Assembly: GCA_031769625.1 (NCBI GenBank)
Contig: JAUIMM010000124.1
Span: forward strand, 11,745,001 to 11,809,000
Direction: 5' to 3'
Origin: Taudactylus pleione
Taxonomy: Eukaryota > Chordata > Amphibia > Anura > Myobatrachidae
Length of the DNA: 64,000 nt
The position numbers and the translations under genes are program-made. The notes under the pieces are model-generated. The model saw only the letters and a list, made by a program, of their open reading frames with translations. It was not told the DNA's origin and did not search any database. This document shows positions 11,696-22,199 of the stretch, one piece after another (position 1 is the stretch's first letter; each line of letters opens with the position of its first letter).

Positions 11696-11860
11696 CTATG
11701 TCATTTGTCCCCTGTATTTTGGCAACCAGGACTAGCTCTGATTAGCCTGGTGTAGTTTTGCATAATACAGGGGACCCCTACATCATTTGTCCCCTGTATT
11801 TAGCCCAACCAGCACTGGGACTCCAAAGCCCGATGCTGGTTGTGCTGTGGGGGCATGTCT
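11696..11860 (+). repeat. Direct partial duplication of the F1 right arm
   Basis: GGGGACCCCTATGTCATTTGTCCCCTGTATTTTGG.. through CCGATGCTGGTTGTGCTG repeats the ~10685-10850 part of the right arm in the same orientation, beyond the apparent outer end of F1. It may be a fragment of a third family member or an unequal-exchange product. Confidence 0.65.
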
Positions 11861-12129
11861 TTCTATTTATATATATTACACATTACATTTTAACAGATGC
11901 ATGGATGGATCTCACTGATATGTCAATGCATCTGTGTCTTATTGATTTGAATTTCTTAGGTGCATGCCCAGCACCAGTGAGTCCCTCTGTTGCCCACTGA
12001 TGCTTCTATACATGGCCCTGTTGCTGCCACTGCTCCGCACCCCCACTGCTGCCATTGCCTCACATACCTGGAGCCTGCCACCACAGATGTCTCTCCCTCT
12101 GCAACCACAAAACACTTCCTGTGTGCTGT

Positions 12130-13300
12130 CTGATCCTAATTCTACTAATTCACAGAATTGTGTGCTCATTGGAATACATACATGCAGTCTATGCAACTGA
12201 GGTCAGAGCAGAAGATAGAGCTGCACAGATGGGATAAGAGTGGAGTGGATGGGGGAAGAGACAGAGCAGTGTGGATGGGGACATATAGGCACGGACAGGG
12301 GGGGATTAAGCAGCACTGATGGGAAGGAGCCAAAATGATGCAGATAGGTGAAAAACAGTGGTGCAGATGGGGGGGACAAAGTGATGCAGATGCATGGAAA
12401 CAGTTGTGTGGATGCAGGGGAGACAGAGTGGCACGGTTTGGGAGAACAGAGCGACATGGATGGGGGTACACAGTGGCATGGATGCAGGAAGATAGAGTAG
12501 CAAAGATGGGTAAAGATGGATTGATATGGATGAGGGAATACAGACTAGCACAATGGGAGAATATACTTCAGGACAAATTGGGAAAGACAGATTGGTGCGG
12601 ATAGGGGGAAGACAGATTGCCACTGTTGAGGGGGCAGAGTGATGCAGATGGTGGAAGAAAGAGTGCACAGATGAGGGCAATACAAAGTGGTGTGACTAGG
12701 GGGAACGTGGTGGTGCAGATGGAAGAAAACAAAGTGGCACGGATGCAGGAAGACAGGGTGGCGTGGATGGGGAAAGAGATTGGTGTGGATGAGGAAATAA
12801 AGAACTAGCACAGTTAGGAGACTGTACAGCTGTAGAGACTGGGGAAGTTATAGCAGTATTGAGGTGAAGATTACAGTTTACATGCATAGACAAATTATGA
12901 TAGTTTTAGAAAATTAGGGAGCTGAATGTGTATTCTGAATGAGATGGATGTATGGAGTGAGAAGGATGTTGGAACCCAGTGGTATTGTTGTTGTGAATGA
13001 ATGAGAAGATTGTGGGCACTGAGTGGGATGTGTGTGCCCCATAACTGCTCAGACCTTAGTTGCATAGATTGCATGTTTGTATTCCAATGAGCAGTTAGAA
13101 AATTAGGGAGCTGAATGTGTATAATGAATGAGATGAAGGTATGGAGTGAGAAGGATGTTGGAACCCAGTGGGATTGTTGTGGTGAATGAATGGGAAGATT
13201 GTGGGCACTGAGTGGGATGTGTGTGCCCCATAACTGCTCAGACCTTAGTTGCATAGATTGCATGTTTGTATTCCAATGAGCAGTTAGAAAATTCTAGTTG
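12130..13300. repeat. Minisatellite and 190-bp duplication bounded by inverted repeats
   Basis: 12200-12830 is a ~27-33-bp degenerate minisatellite (GATGCAGATGGGGG-AGACAGAGTGG). 12903-13090 and 13093-13280 are two near-identical ~190-bp direct copies (GAAAATTAGGGAGCTGAATGTG ... CCAATGAGCAGTTA). The segment GTGTGCTCATTGGAATACATACATGCAGTCTATGCAACTGAGG-type sequence at ~12160-12210 is the inverted counterpart of CAGACCTTAGTTGCATAGATTGCATG..CCAATGAGCAG ending each copy, so the minisatellite sits inside an inverted-repeat frame, as in a non-autonomous transposon. Confidence 0.75.
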
Positions 13301-13889
13301 CTGAGTAAACAGCAACTTGTCCTTGCACTAATCTCACAAGTAAAATATACACTTTTTAGCTGCTAGTCCAATTGGCCAGTACCACCTGGCTTAAAAGACA
13401 AGCATACAAAAACTAGAGAGTAGGACTGCGCTATAGTTGACTATTATTATACACCTGCATATCATTTGTTTGAATAAAAGACTCCAAGGCTTCTCAAAAA
13501 ACTATTACTTAAACAGATTTAATCACAACTCATGATATACATAATTAAAAAAACACAAAAAAAACCCCAGAAACCACATATTCAATATGTATAAGAATGG
13601 CACTGGTAGCTTGTTCTCTTAAATCGCTTGTGAATTGTTTGTTTTAGTCTCCATAGGCATCTCTGTAGACACAAATATTATCCAAGTGGTGAAAAGAAGA
13701 TAGTCTTAGTGTGAGCAAAAGACATAAGCTGTATAAGTTCTCAATCATCCACAGATGGTAAAAGTGGAGATATATCCTTTGTATATGCATATGCTTATAA
13801 TAGCAACAATAATGAGGTCTCACCATATAAGTCCAGAGTAAACTGATACAACTGCACTGCTGTCTGCTTTGCGGTCAATTTTGGGGGAT

Positions 13890-14123
13890 TCAGCGTGATT
13901 GAATTGGAGATCTTTAAAAAGCTCCCTGGAGGAGTGTAACATGTCAACATAGAGGGGGCAGATTCGCTTGTGACTGTATTTGCACTGATCATATGCACAC
14001 CTGGGCCAGTGTATGCTACTATTCCTTTTGGTCAAAAGAGATTTTCATCACCGTTTACAGAGACTAATCATACATCAAAGGAGTACCTAACGGGAGAGAG
14101 GCCACCTAATTCAATCACGCTGA
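13890..14123. repeat. 16-bp perfect inverted repeat, 202 bp apart
   Basis: TCAGCGTGATTGAATT at 13890-13905 is the exact reverse complement of 14108-14123. Surrounding sequence does not pair over a longer range as far as I can see. It may be the terminal repeats of a small MITE. 13300-13890 shows nothing else identifiable. Confidence 0.5.
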
Positions 14124-14169
14124 GGTAAATGTAAAGGTAACAATCCATTGTATGTTTACTTGGTGTGGT

Positions 14170-14345
14170 GGCAGTTCAACTACATTAGCTTTATATTGTC
14201 CTGGTGTATTTGAAAATGAAGTGAGTTCAGACACTGCCAGCCTAAGTCAGGTCATACCCTTAATTAAACTACTGGAAAAGCATATAGAGAAGAAAAAATA
14301 GATGATGAAATCAAGGGATTCCACTAATTATGTTGGACTTGTAGA
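14170..14345 (+). pseudogene. hAT transposase fragment (plus strand, degraded)
   Basis: Translation on the plus strand gives EVSSDTASLSQVIPLIKLLE near 14220-14275 and, after an in-frame stop, YVGLVDQVL near 14327-14353. These match EVSSDTASLSQVIPLIRLLQ and HVGLVDEAL of the transposase in copy B, where they occur in the same order and spacing. This is therefore the middle of a related hAT transposase. Its orientation is opposite to copies A and B. The match fades after about 14345, and the 14441-14863 open frame beyond it is not recognisable. Confidence 0.75.
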
Positions 14346-14864
14346 TCAAGTTCTTTATTTGCTTCACCAGAACCACAGGTTTTGCAACATCTTGCAATGG
14401 ATCAGATAATTTTGCCACTTCCCTGACGAAGTGTGCAGAAGTGAAAAAAATTGGAGGAGGGAACCACTGGGCCTACATCATCTGTATTAATAAATTTGAA
14501 GTAGTCAATCCAAATAGACATATAAGTACTGGAACCGTACTGTGTTTAGCTCCAAGCAAGGAGCAGAAAGGTGAACATAAAACTGTGAAGTTCTGGAACC
14601 TCTCCTCCATTTCAAATGTGGGAGAGGTTGATTTCCTTGAACTCTACTGGCTATGCCTTGACCCTTTCATGTCTTATGCAGGATTGGTCTGTATGCATTT
14701 TGATCAAGCTGCTTCCTGTCATCTAATTCTACATAAATGTTTTACTCATATCTGCCATGCCTGTCTTCCATGTCTAATGCTGAATTTCTCTCTCTGCCAT
14801 GTAGTTTCATTAAAATCACATCCATTCATTTTTATTCTGTCTAGTGTATTTGTAATTGTGTAAT

Positions 14865-15080
14865 TGTAAAGGGGTCAATCCAATAAGGTGCGAGTTGGGT
14901 CCTGTGAGTCATTCTCTCTGCAAACTTGCACTGCTAATTTCATTTGCAAGCCAATTACAAACTCACCTTGCTTTTTCAGAGGAGATTCACCTTTTGTGCA
15001 CACCCTCTGAGCAGGTGAAAAGGTAGGGAAAAATCCCTACCAATCCCAATGAATGATCTTGCACTTGGAGGGGTTTAAAT
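14865..15080. other. Unassigned, repeat-like
   Basis: Starts GGGGTCAATCCAATAAGGTGCGAG, a style of opening common to dispersed MITEs in frogs (recollection only). It includes the short pair CACCTTTTGTGC..GCAGGTGAAAAGG. No terminal inverted repeat could be confirmed. Confidence 0.25.
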
Positions 15081-16199
15081 TAGAGATATGTGCCCACCCC
15101 CATGTTTTGGTTCTAATTCGTCATTGGGTTTTTGTTTTGCCAAAACCGCCCTCACATGTTTTGGTTTCAGTTTTGGATCTGTATTTTTTTTAATTGATAA
15201 AAACAACTAAAATCACATAATTTGGGCCTGTTTTTCTTCCTACAGTATTACTAACCTTGATAATATTCATTTCCAGTAATTTTCAGTCAATTTGACCATC
15301 TCACAGCTCACAATATTGTTTTCATTAAGTTTAGGTCAGAAGGTTGCACCGAGCTAGCTGTTTGACTAAGCTAGGCAATAGCAGTGGGCAGCATAAAAAT
15401 GTAGCAGTTCAACTTCAAACATGGCACATCTAGGAAACAGAGTGGCACTGTAGTGGCAGACAGCAAGGTAGTTTAATATAAACTATACAATGCTAAAGAA
15501 TGTTTTCAGTAAGCAAGAACTAGATCAGAAGCCAGATGGCAGTACAAGAAAATGGAGGTGAAGTATGTAGTGGAAGAGAGATTGACTGATTGAGTAATTG
15601 ATTAATTGCTGCTATAAAAAAAAAAAAATCAGATAAGTGGAATATGCTATCAAAAAACAAGCACCCAAAATACATGAAAGTGGTGCATTAATTAATTGAT
15701 TCATTGATTAATTACAATTGACTGGATGATTAAGAAAATTTAATTTAAGGCCATAAAAGAATACACTGGTAATAGCAATGATTCCTTTCAAGGGTTGAAG
15801 GAGAAGCCAAGAAAATTAATAGTTGGCTGATTTGGAGTTTGCTGCTCTACAGCACATCTTATACTAACAAATATTAAAAGACTGACCTGCTGGCCTAATT
15901 GGGTAACAGACCCCTGTAGTACATTTATGAGGTGCACCAGAGAGTCTGAGCATAAGGGATAATGCCATATTTTTTCCTTCTAAATCTAGTCTACAGGCAA
16001 AGAGATTTATCCATGATCTACAAGCGTGCAAGCATTTCTGTTGACTGTTATATATAATCTATATAAAATTATAAAATTATCTTGTGCATATTACTTAATA
16101 TAATAAAAAATAAGCTTCAGAATATTGTTACATTTTTTTGTTTTCAACAAATGAAAACCACTTTACACTGCGAATCACACAGCGCTTATATTATTAATG

Positions 16200-16705
16200 C
16201 GGTGGCATGGCACCTACTGACAATTAGTGTTTCTTATTAAACACAGTATCACAGCCTAAAGTTGTTAGAACACACACAAAACATGTTGATTTTGATATAA
16301 AAAAAGTAAAACAAATAAAAAAAAAACTGGCCACAAACTGCAAAACACTGTGCAGATATTAAGGCGGTGGCCCTAGACCAACTGCCCATTAGTGTTTTTA
16401 AACACTTTTGTATCAAGGCCTGAATTTTTTAGAACACACTTTTTTTATTTTGGTAAAAGTGAAACAAATAAAACAAAAACTAGCCACCAACTGCAACACA
16501 CTGTGCAGATATTAGGGCAGTGGCCCTTGACCTACTGACTATTAGTGTTCTTAAACATTTCTTCATCACGACCTGAATTTTTTAGAATGCGCAAAAAATT
16601 ATATAAATTTTTTATAAAAGTTAAACAAATAAAACAAAAACTAGCCACCCACTGCAACACACTGTGCAGATATTAGGGCAGTGGCCCTTAACCTACTTCA
16701 CTCAC
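16200..16705. repeat. Tandem repeat, ~153-164-bp unit, in element 3
   Basis: Three full units and part of a fourth, with anchors GGTGGCCCT near 16202, 16366, 16519 and 16681. Each unit includes ATTAGTGTTTTTAAACA, CCTGAATTTTTTAGAACAC, AAACAAATAAAACAAAAAC and CTGTGCAGATATTA. A separate short repeat starting TTATATGTACGTGAACAAATG (16899) resumes at 29515 beyond the nested insertion. Confidence 0.85.
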
Positions 16706-17859
16706 GGGCATACTTAGATTCTCCTCAGGGATTTGAGACGTTTCTGAACACACAGTTTGTTCTACTGCCTTAGTGGATTATTTCAGCACTGATTCTCCTT
16801 TTTTAATTTTTTTTACACCTCTTCTACACTCAGAAGAAGAAGATGCCTCACTTACAGCAGTTGCAGAACCAACACTCATAAATAAAGGTCAAGACCTTTT
16901 ATATGTACGTGAACAAATGCACTGGGGGACAGAGCACACATGTAGTATAAACAATGGAAAATTATTTTTTAACTTTTTTTAAAGCTCAGCTCACACTGCA
17001 TGCAGTCACAGCTCTTATATGTATTAGAGATGTGCGCCGACCGCCGTGTTTGGTTTTGGATTTGTATCTCCTCTTATTTTGGATCTCGATTGGTTTTGCC
17101 AAAGCCGCCCTTGCGTGTTTTTTTTTGGTTTTGGATCTGTCGTCTTTCTAAAAAAATCATAAAAATAGATTAAATTACATAATTTCAGCCAGTTTTTGCT
17201 CCTACAGTATTATTAACCTCAATAACATTCTTTGCACTCGTTTCCAGTCAATTTTCCAGTCAAAATTTGCACCAAGCTAGCTGGCTGACTAAGCTAAGCG
17301 GCAGCAGTGGGTTGCACAAACATGTGGCAGTTCAACTTCCAACATGGCACATCAGGAAACAAATGTTTTTATTATTCAAGAGGCCTGAGGGAGTTAGAGC
17401 ATGTATATAGTTAAAGGCAGGGCCAGTGTGGATTAATTGGTAGTAAATGTAATTAATTTTTTTGATTCCAAAGTAAATTTATGAGGGAGAAGGGTAGGTG
17501 AGGAGGGGAGGCATTTACAAAAAATATTTTACTCATTCACATCAGTCCTTGCCCCAGAAGAATCCTTGAGCGCCATACCTGCTTCTGCTGCTGGGAGTGG
17601 ATTTTCTCATACAAGAAGGGGACCAGGGACACTTTTAGTAGTGCTTTCAAAAACAATTGACTGTTAAATAATAATTTGCAAAGATTCAACTTGATTTCCC
17701 AACCTGTACAGGGACATTAAAAAAACATAGTTAATGGCCTCCAAACTGCCCACTGTCCACTTAACCAGCACCAGCTGGGTGTGAACTTTCATCCCAGAAG
17801 GGATGAAGATGTTGTTTCTCTTCCCAATGGATAAGCAAATTGTCAGCTCAAGTGGCATG

Positions 17860-18735
17860 TGATGCAGTGATGGCTTCTCCATCAGTTTCTCCAGCAAGTA
17901 CATCTGCTAGGAAAAAAATAAACTTTCAAAACACCAACTGGTGATGCAGTTGAGTCAACACAACCAAGTTTTGACATATGGTCAGGTCAGAATTGCCTAC
18001 AATTAACAGCACCTCTACCGTGACTCCATCTGATAAGGTCACCATTCAAAAAATGGTTGAGGACTATTTAAAAAATGTAATGATAGCATCCACATAGGCA
18101 TGTAAGACAGTCCATTTGACTGCTGGCATGAAAAAAAGGTAATTTAGAGGCCCTTGCACAAACTGGCTTTGCTTTACTTGAGCTGCCCACGCTCCAGTGT
18201 GTACTCAGAAAGAGTTTTCAGCTGAGCTGGGAACCTTGCCAGTGATCGGCCTATGAGACTACTTTTCCAAAATGTGGAAAAGATGATGTCCATCAAAATT
18301 AACTACAAGTTCTACGAGAAAGACTTTTACCATCAATTATATTCAAAAATTACAGAGGCATCTGTAATGATGGATTCCAGCCTGTACAAATTTATATTGT
18401 GTGAAGAAAATTATGTATACATCACCACAGATTATGCCAGCACCCAAGCCTTTATCGTCATCCCATCCTGTGTTGTGTATAAATTACATCTGCGCTCCCT
18501 GTTAGATTGGGGATTCATTGTCCACTTTAGTGGATGTGAGATCCATTTTAGTCCATATCACCACACCCCCTATACATCTTCTGACTTGGGCTACAGGAGG
18601 AGCAGCTGCACTCTGGAATACGGTTGCATGGAGGGACCACGGGTAGGGAGTAGGGACACTATAATCAGAGAATGCTGCTTCATTCCATTTTTTAAACCAT
18701 ATCCTCAATTTTCACCTTTTGAAAATATATTTATG
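17860..18735 (+). pseudogene. hAT transposase C-terminal remnant, inverted relative to its host element
   Basis: Plus-strand reading gives, with frameshifts, ASPSVSPASTSARKK (~17870-17915), PSFDIWSG (~17972), PVCTQKEFSAELGTL (~18192-18240) and the hATC-like LLFQNVEKMMSIKINY (18259-18306). These align in order with APSLFSPATGAARKK, PSLDIWSG, PVCTPKECLVQPGTL and LLPQNVEKMMFIKMNY of copy B. The 161-residue frame starting at 18253 covers the last part and continues with MDSSLYKFILCEENYVYITT, matching the acidic tail region of B. Many stops and shifts make it non-functional. Orientation is opposite to the left terminus at 17025. Confidence 0.75.
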
Positions 18736-18899
18736 TGAGTCTCAGCTGAGGGGTTTGTGATGTCATTATGTTTAATATATTGTGCACGTTATTTAGCACT
18801 TTGTTGTGGTCTTGTAGTCGGCATGTGACTACTAATTTATTCATTATTGAGGAAAGAAGTGAAAAGTTGTGTTATTATTAAATTGTAAAATTGTGAAGT

Positions 18900-19710
18900 T
18901 CCCACTTACAGTGTCACAAGATTTTATTATGAATAAGCAAAGAATAACACACTGCGCTACCACTTAGTGTCACAATATTTTTAACGAATACACTGCGTTT
19001 TCCACTTACAGTGTGACAATATTTTTATGAATACACTGCATTTCCACTTAGTTTTACAATATTTTTTACGAGTACACTGCGTTCTCCAATTACAGTGTGA
19101 CAATATTTTTTACGAATACACTGTTTCCACTTAGTGTCACAATATTTTTAAGAAAACACTGTGTTTTCCCCTAACAGCGTCACAATATTTTTTACGAATA
19201 CACTGCTTTTTCCACTTACAGTGTGACAATATTTTTTACGAATACACTGCATTTCCACTAGCAGTGTCACAATATTGTTTACAAATACACTGCGTTTCCT
19301 CTAACAGTGTGACAATATTTTTTATGAATACACTGTGTTTTCCACTTTCAGTGTCACAATATTTTTTACGAATAAACTGCGTTTCTTTCCACTAATAGTG
19401 TGACAATATTTTTACGAATACACTGCATTTCCACTAACAATGTGACAATATTTTTTACGAATACACTGCGATTCCACTAACAGTGTGACAATCTTTTTTA
19501 TGAATACACTGCGTTTTCCACTTACAGTGTGATAATAATTTTTACGAATACACTGCGTTTTCCACTTGCAGTGTGACAATATTTTTTATGAATAAACTGT
19601 GTTTCCACTAATATTTTTTTACAAATACACTGACTTTTCTACTTAATGTGACAATATTTTTTACGAATACACTGTATTTTCCACTTACAGTGTCACAAAC
19701 AATATGTGTA
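18900..19710. repeat. Minisatellite, ~40-46-bp unit
   Basis: About 18 units of CACTGCGTTTTCCACTTACAGTGTGACAATATTTTTTACGAATA type. Each unit carries short inverted arms, CAGTGT and ACACTG, so neighbouring units can pair. Periodicity drifts between about 40 and 46 bp. Confidence 0.9.
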
Positions 19711-19859
19711 TGAATATTACACTGCGGTCTGACAGGCAGCGTCGCAGGAAAAAATAATAATAAATTAAATATAGTACACTGGGATACAGCACAAAAAAAT
19801 ATATAATATATTATTTTCTATTAATTATATTATTTATTAGCTTTTATTTTTTTATATAC

Positions 19860-20085
19860 TGGGCACCTTGGATGGACAGAGCACCCATGGTTGGACACAG
19901 CAGCCCCTGCCCCTGGATGGACACAGAAACCCCTGGATGGACACAGCAGCCCCTGCCCTAGATGGAAACAACACCCCCTGGATGGAAACAGCAGCCTGGA
20001 TGGACACAGCAGACACTTGATGGACACAGCAACCCCTGGATGGACACAGCAGACCCACAGCAGCCCTTGAATGGACACAGACAGG
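19860..20085. repeat. Minisatellite GGATGGACACAGCAGCCCCT (~20-21 bp)
   Basis: About ten degenerate copies. The same word type (GGACACAGCCCCTATGGACAACAGCAG) lies near the 5' end of hAT copies A and B and in the 29655-30030 array, so this is probably the corresponding leader repeat of the older element. Minus-strand Cys/His/Pro-rich frames are by-products. Confidence 0.85.
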
Positions 20086-20252
20086 GGCGGATTGGGTCAA
20101 AAAACCAGCACGGGAAATTTCTGGAAGCAGCACTAATTGGGGTAGAGTCTACTGAGGGGCAGGGTCTGTCAAGGGGCTTAGCCTGGCGACGGGGCAGGAT
20201 GCTGTCCTCTCAAAATCAAAAGCTTTGCCAGAAAAGTAACTGCCATTGTTTG

Positions 20253-20295
<43 letters not shown>

Positions 20296-20303
20296 CAGTA
20301 GAA

Positions 20304-20467
20304 AGGTGCGGCACTTGGTGTGCAATAACAGGGATAGACAAATGGATATGATCAATGTTTCAGTGTTAGTAACACTATCAACAGAATGCTGACGATAGTG
20401 TTACTAACTCTTAAACGTTGATCATATCTGTTTGTCTATTCCTATAATTGCGCCGAGTGCTGCACCT
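20304..20467. mobile_element. Palindromic MITE-like hairpin (164 bp)
   Basis: Left arm AGGTGCGGCACTTGGTG.. through TGTTAGTAACACTATC and right arm GATAGTGTTACTAAC.. through GAGTGCTGCACCT are inverted copies over ~70 bases each, with a ~20-nt loop. It is flanked by TA microsatellites (20252-20290 and 20518-20552), a common landing site for such elements. Non-coding. Confidence 0.85.
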
Positions 20468-20517
20468 TACATTGCCAAGGCTACATTGAGATCCGGAGTG
20501 TCGGCCCTTGAACATTA

Positions 20518-20555
<38 letters not shown>

Positions 20556-21043
20556 GGGTGTGCACCGGCCACTTTTCGTGTTTTGTGTTTTGGTTTTGGA
20601 CTTGGATCTTGATTGGTTTTGCCAAAACCTCCCTTCCGTGTTTTGGGTTCTGGGTTTTGTGTTTTGGATCTGTATTTTTTTTTAAAAAAGCATAAAAACT
20701 GCTTAAATCACAGAATTTGTGGGTTTTTCTGCTCCTATGCAATTATTAATCTCAATAACCTTCATTTCCACTCATTTCCAGTCTATTCTGAACACTGAAC
20801 ACCTCACAATATTGTTTTTATGGCCAAAAGATTGCACCGAGGTAGCAGGATGACTATGCTAAGCGACACGAGTGGGCGGCACAAACACGTGGCCCATCTA
20901 GGAGTGACACTGCAGTGGCAGTTTGAAAAACTAGGTCCCAAACAGTACATACTGCAAAGAAAAAAAGAGGTGCAAGATGGAATTGTCCTTGGGCCCTCCC
21001 ACCCACCCTTATGTTGTATAAATAGGACATGCACACTTTAACA

Positions 21044-21099
21044 AACCAATCATTTCAGCGCCAGGGTCTGCCACATGACTGTGGCTGAAATGATTGGTT
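21044..21099. other. 16-bp perfect hairpin downstream of the hAT reading frame (copy A)
   Basis: AACCAATCATTTCAGC (21044-21059) pairs perfectly with GCTGAAATGATTGGTT (21084-21099), loop 24 nt. The same hairpin with one mismatch is in copy B (24592-24607/24632-24647). On the minus strand it lies ~55 bases after the stop codon in both copies. It could be a 3'-UTR structure or a subterminal binding site; a role is inference. Confidence 0.8.
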
Positions 21100-21155
21100 C
21101 GTTTGGGCCCCCACAAAACAAGCTGGCAATTAATGTGTCCCTGCACAAAATGGCT

Positions 21156-21650
21156 CTACGGAGGCAAGATGTCGTCCTCATCCTCCTCATCCACTGATTC
21201 CTTGGATAAAACAGGAAAAAGGGATTTAGGTGTCCCTGGACTGCTTACGGTCTTAGCCAAAGTTTCTGAACTTGACAGTAACTTTTTATGAATGCGCTGC
21301 AGGTGCCGTATAAGGGAGGATGTTCCTAGGTGGTTAACGTCCCTACCCCTACTTATTTCACCTTTACATATGGTACATATGGCAAGACAGTTGTTGTCCG
21401 GATTTGGATAGAAATATTGCCAGACCAAAGAGGTGGAATGTTTGGTCTTCTGCCCAGGTATGACCGTGATGGGCTTTTTCATCCCACGGACAACAACTGT
21501 CTCCCCCGGAGCCTGATTTAAACAAACCATATCACCATCAGAATCCTCCTCGCCAACTTCCTCCTCAGTGCCAGCTACACCAGTATCCTCATCCTGTTGT
21601 ACTTCAACAGTGACATCTTCAATTTGCATATCAGCAAGTGGACTGTGCAA
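21156..21650 (-). CDS. BED zinc-finger protein from internally deleted hAT (copy A)
   Basis: 164-residue frame. Residues ~55-110 hold a BED-type finger: SLVWQYFYP, CTICKG (Cys-x2-Cys) and LIRHLQRIH (His-x4-His). The first ~45 residues are acidic (QQDEDTG, EEEVGEEDSDGD). The last residues, ESVDEEDEDDILPP, correspond to the extreme C-terminus of the copy-B transposase (ESVNDEDEDDILPP), so the deletion joined the finger region to the natural tail and stop in frame. The DDE catalytic core and hATC dimerisation region are gone. BED fingers in this family bind transposon ends, so a truncated binder could compete with transposase; this is inference. The upstream 21575-22150 frame overlaps in another frame; the start at Met 21650 is the first ATG in this frame but may not be the real start. 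Confidence 0.55.
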   Translation of the reverse strand: MHSPLADMQIEDVTVEVQQDEDTGVAGTEEEVGEEDSDGDMVCLNQAPGETVVVRGMKKPITVIPGQKTKHSTSLVWQYFYPNPDNNCLAICTICKGEISRGRDVNHLGTSSLIRHLQRIHKKLLSSSETLAKTVSSPGTPKSLFPVLSKESVDEEDEDDILPP

Positions 21651-22150
21651 ATGGTGGAAAGAGCCACCTCTTCCCGTCCAGTGCTGGGAAGGTCAGGCAT
21701 CGCAACCACCACCACACTTGGAATCTCCTTGGGGATTTGTGATATCTTCTTAGAACGCACAGTTCTTTGCTGTGCTTTTGCCAGCTTAACTCGTTTGATT
21801 TTTTTAGTGGGAGGAGGGCTTCCATCGTCATGTGAAGCTGAACCACTAGTCATGAACATAGGGAAAGACGTTAGCCGTTCCTTGCCACTCCGTGTCGTAA
21901 ATGGCATATTGGCAAGTTTACATTTCTCTTCAGATGATTTAAATGTTTTTTTCAAGGTCATTTTCCTGAACTTTGTCATTTGGGATTGTATGTGGCCTCT
22001 ACTATGACATTGGGCATCGGCCTTGGCAGACGACGTTGATGGCATGTTATCGTCTATGTCATGACTAGTGGCAGCAGCTTCAGCACTAGGAGGAAGTGGT
22101 TCTTGATCATTCCCTATTTTATTCTTAACGGAGAAAGTTTGGTCCTCCAT
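21575..22150 (-). CDS. N-terminal transposase frame of hAT copy A
   Basis: 191-residue frame starting MEDQTFSVKNKIG just downstream of the 155-bp array. It is Ser/Lys-rich with basic clusters (KFRKMTLKKTFK, PPPTKKIKRVKLAKAQQR) that look like nuclear localisation signals. Near 21640-21650 the reading shifts: beyond PSTGREEVAL the continuation homologous to the BED region is in another frame. The same shift is at the same place in copy B, so it predates both copies or is bypassed by recoding or splicing. Unlike B, copy A has no 8-bp deletion near 21825. Confidence 0.55.
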   Translation of the reverse strand: MEDQTFSVKNKIGNDQEPLPPSAEAAATSHDIDDNMPSTSSAKADAQCHSRGHIQSQMTKFRKMTLKKTFKSSEEKCKLANMPFTTRSGKERLTSFPMFMTSGSASHDDGSPPPTKKIKRVKLAKAQQRTVRSKKISQIPKEIPSVVVVAMPDLPSTGREEVALSTICTVHLLICKLKMSLLKYNRMRILV

Positions 22151-22199
22151 TTATGTTATATTGATATATACGTGCGGTTAAGCCGCACACAAACACAGA

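Noticed and set aside
12166..12811. Ser/Pro/His/Cys-rich minus-strand proteins
   Set aside because: Overlapping open frames in several phases across a minisatellite lacking stops; no domain recognised.
14441..14863. 140-residue plus-strand gene
   Set aside because: No recognisable domain, follows directly on a decayed hAT fragment, and composition matches the surrounding AT-rich DNA.
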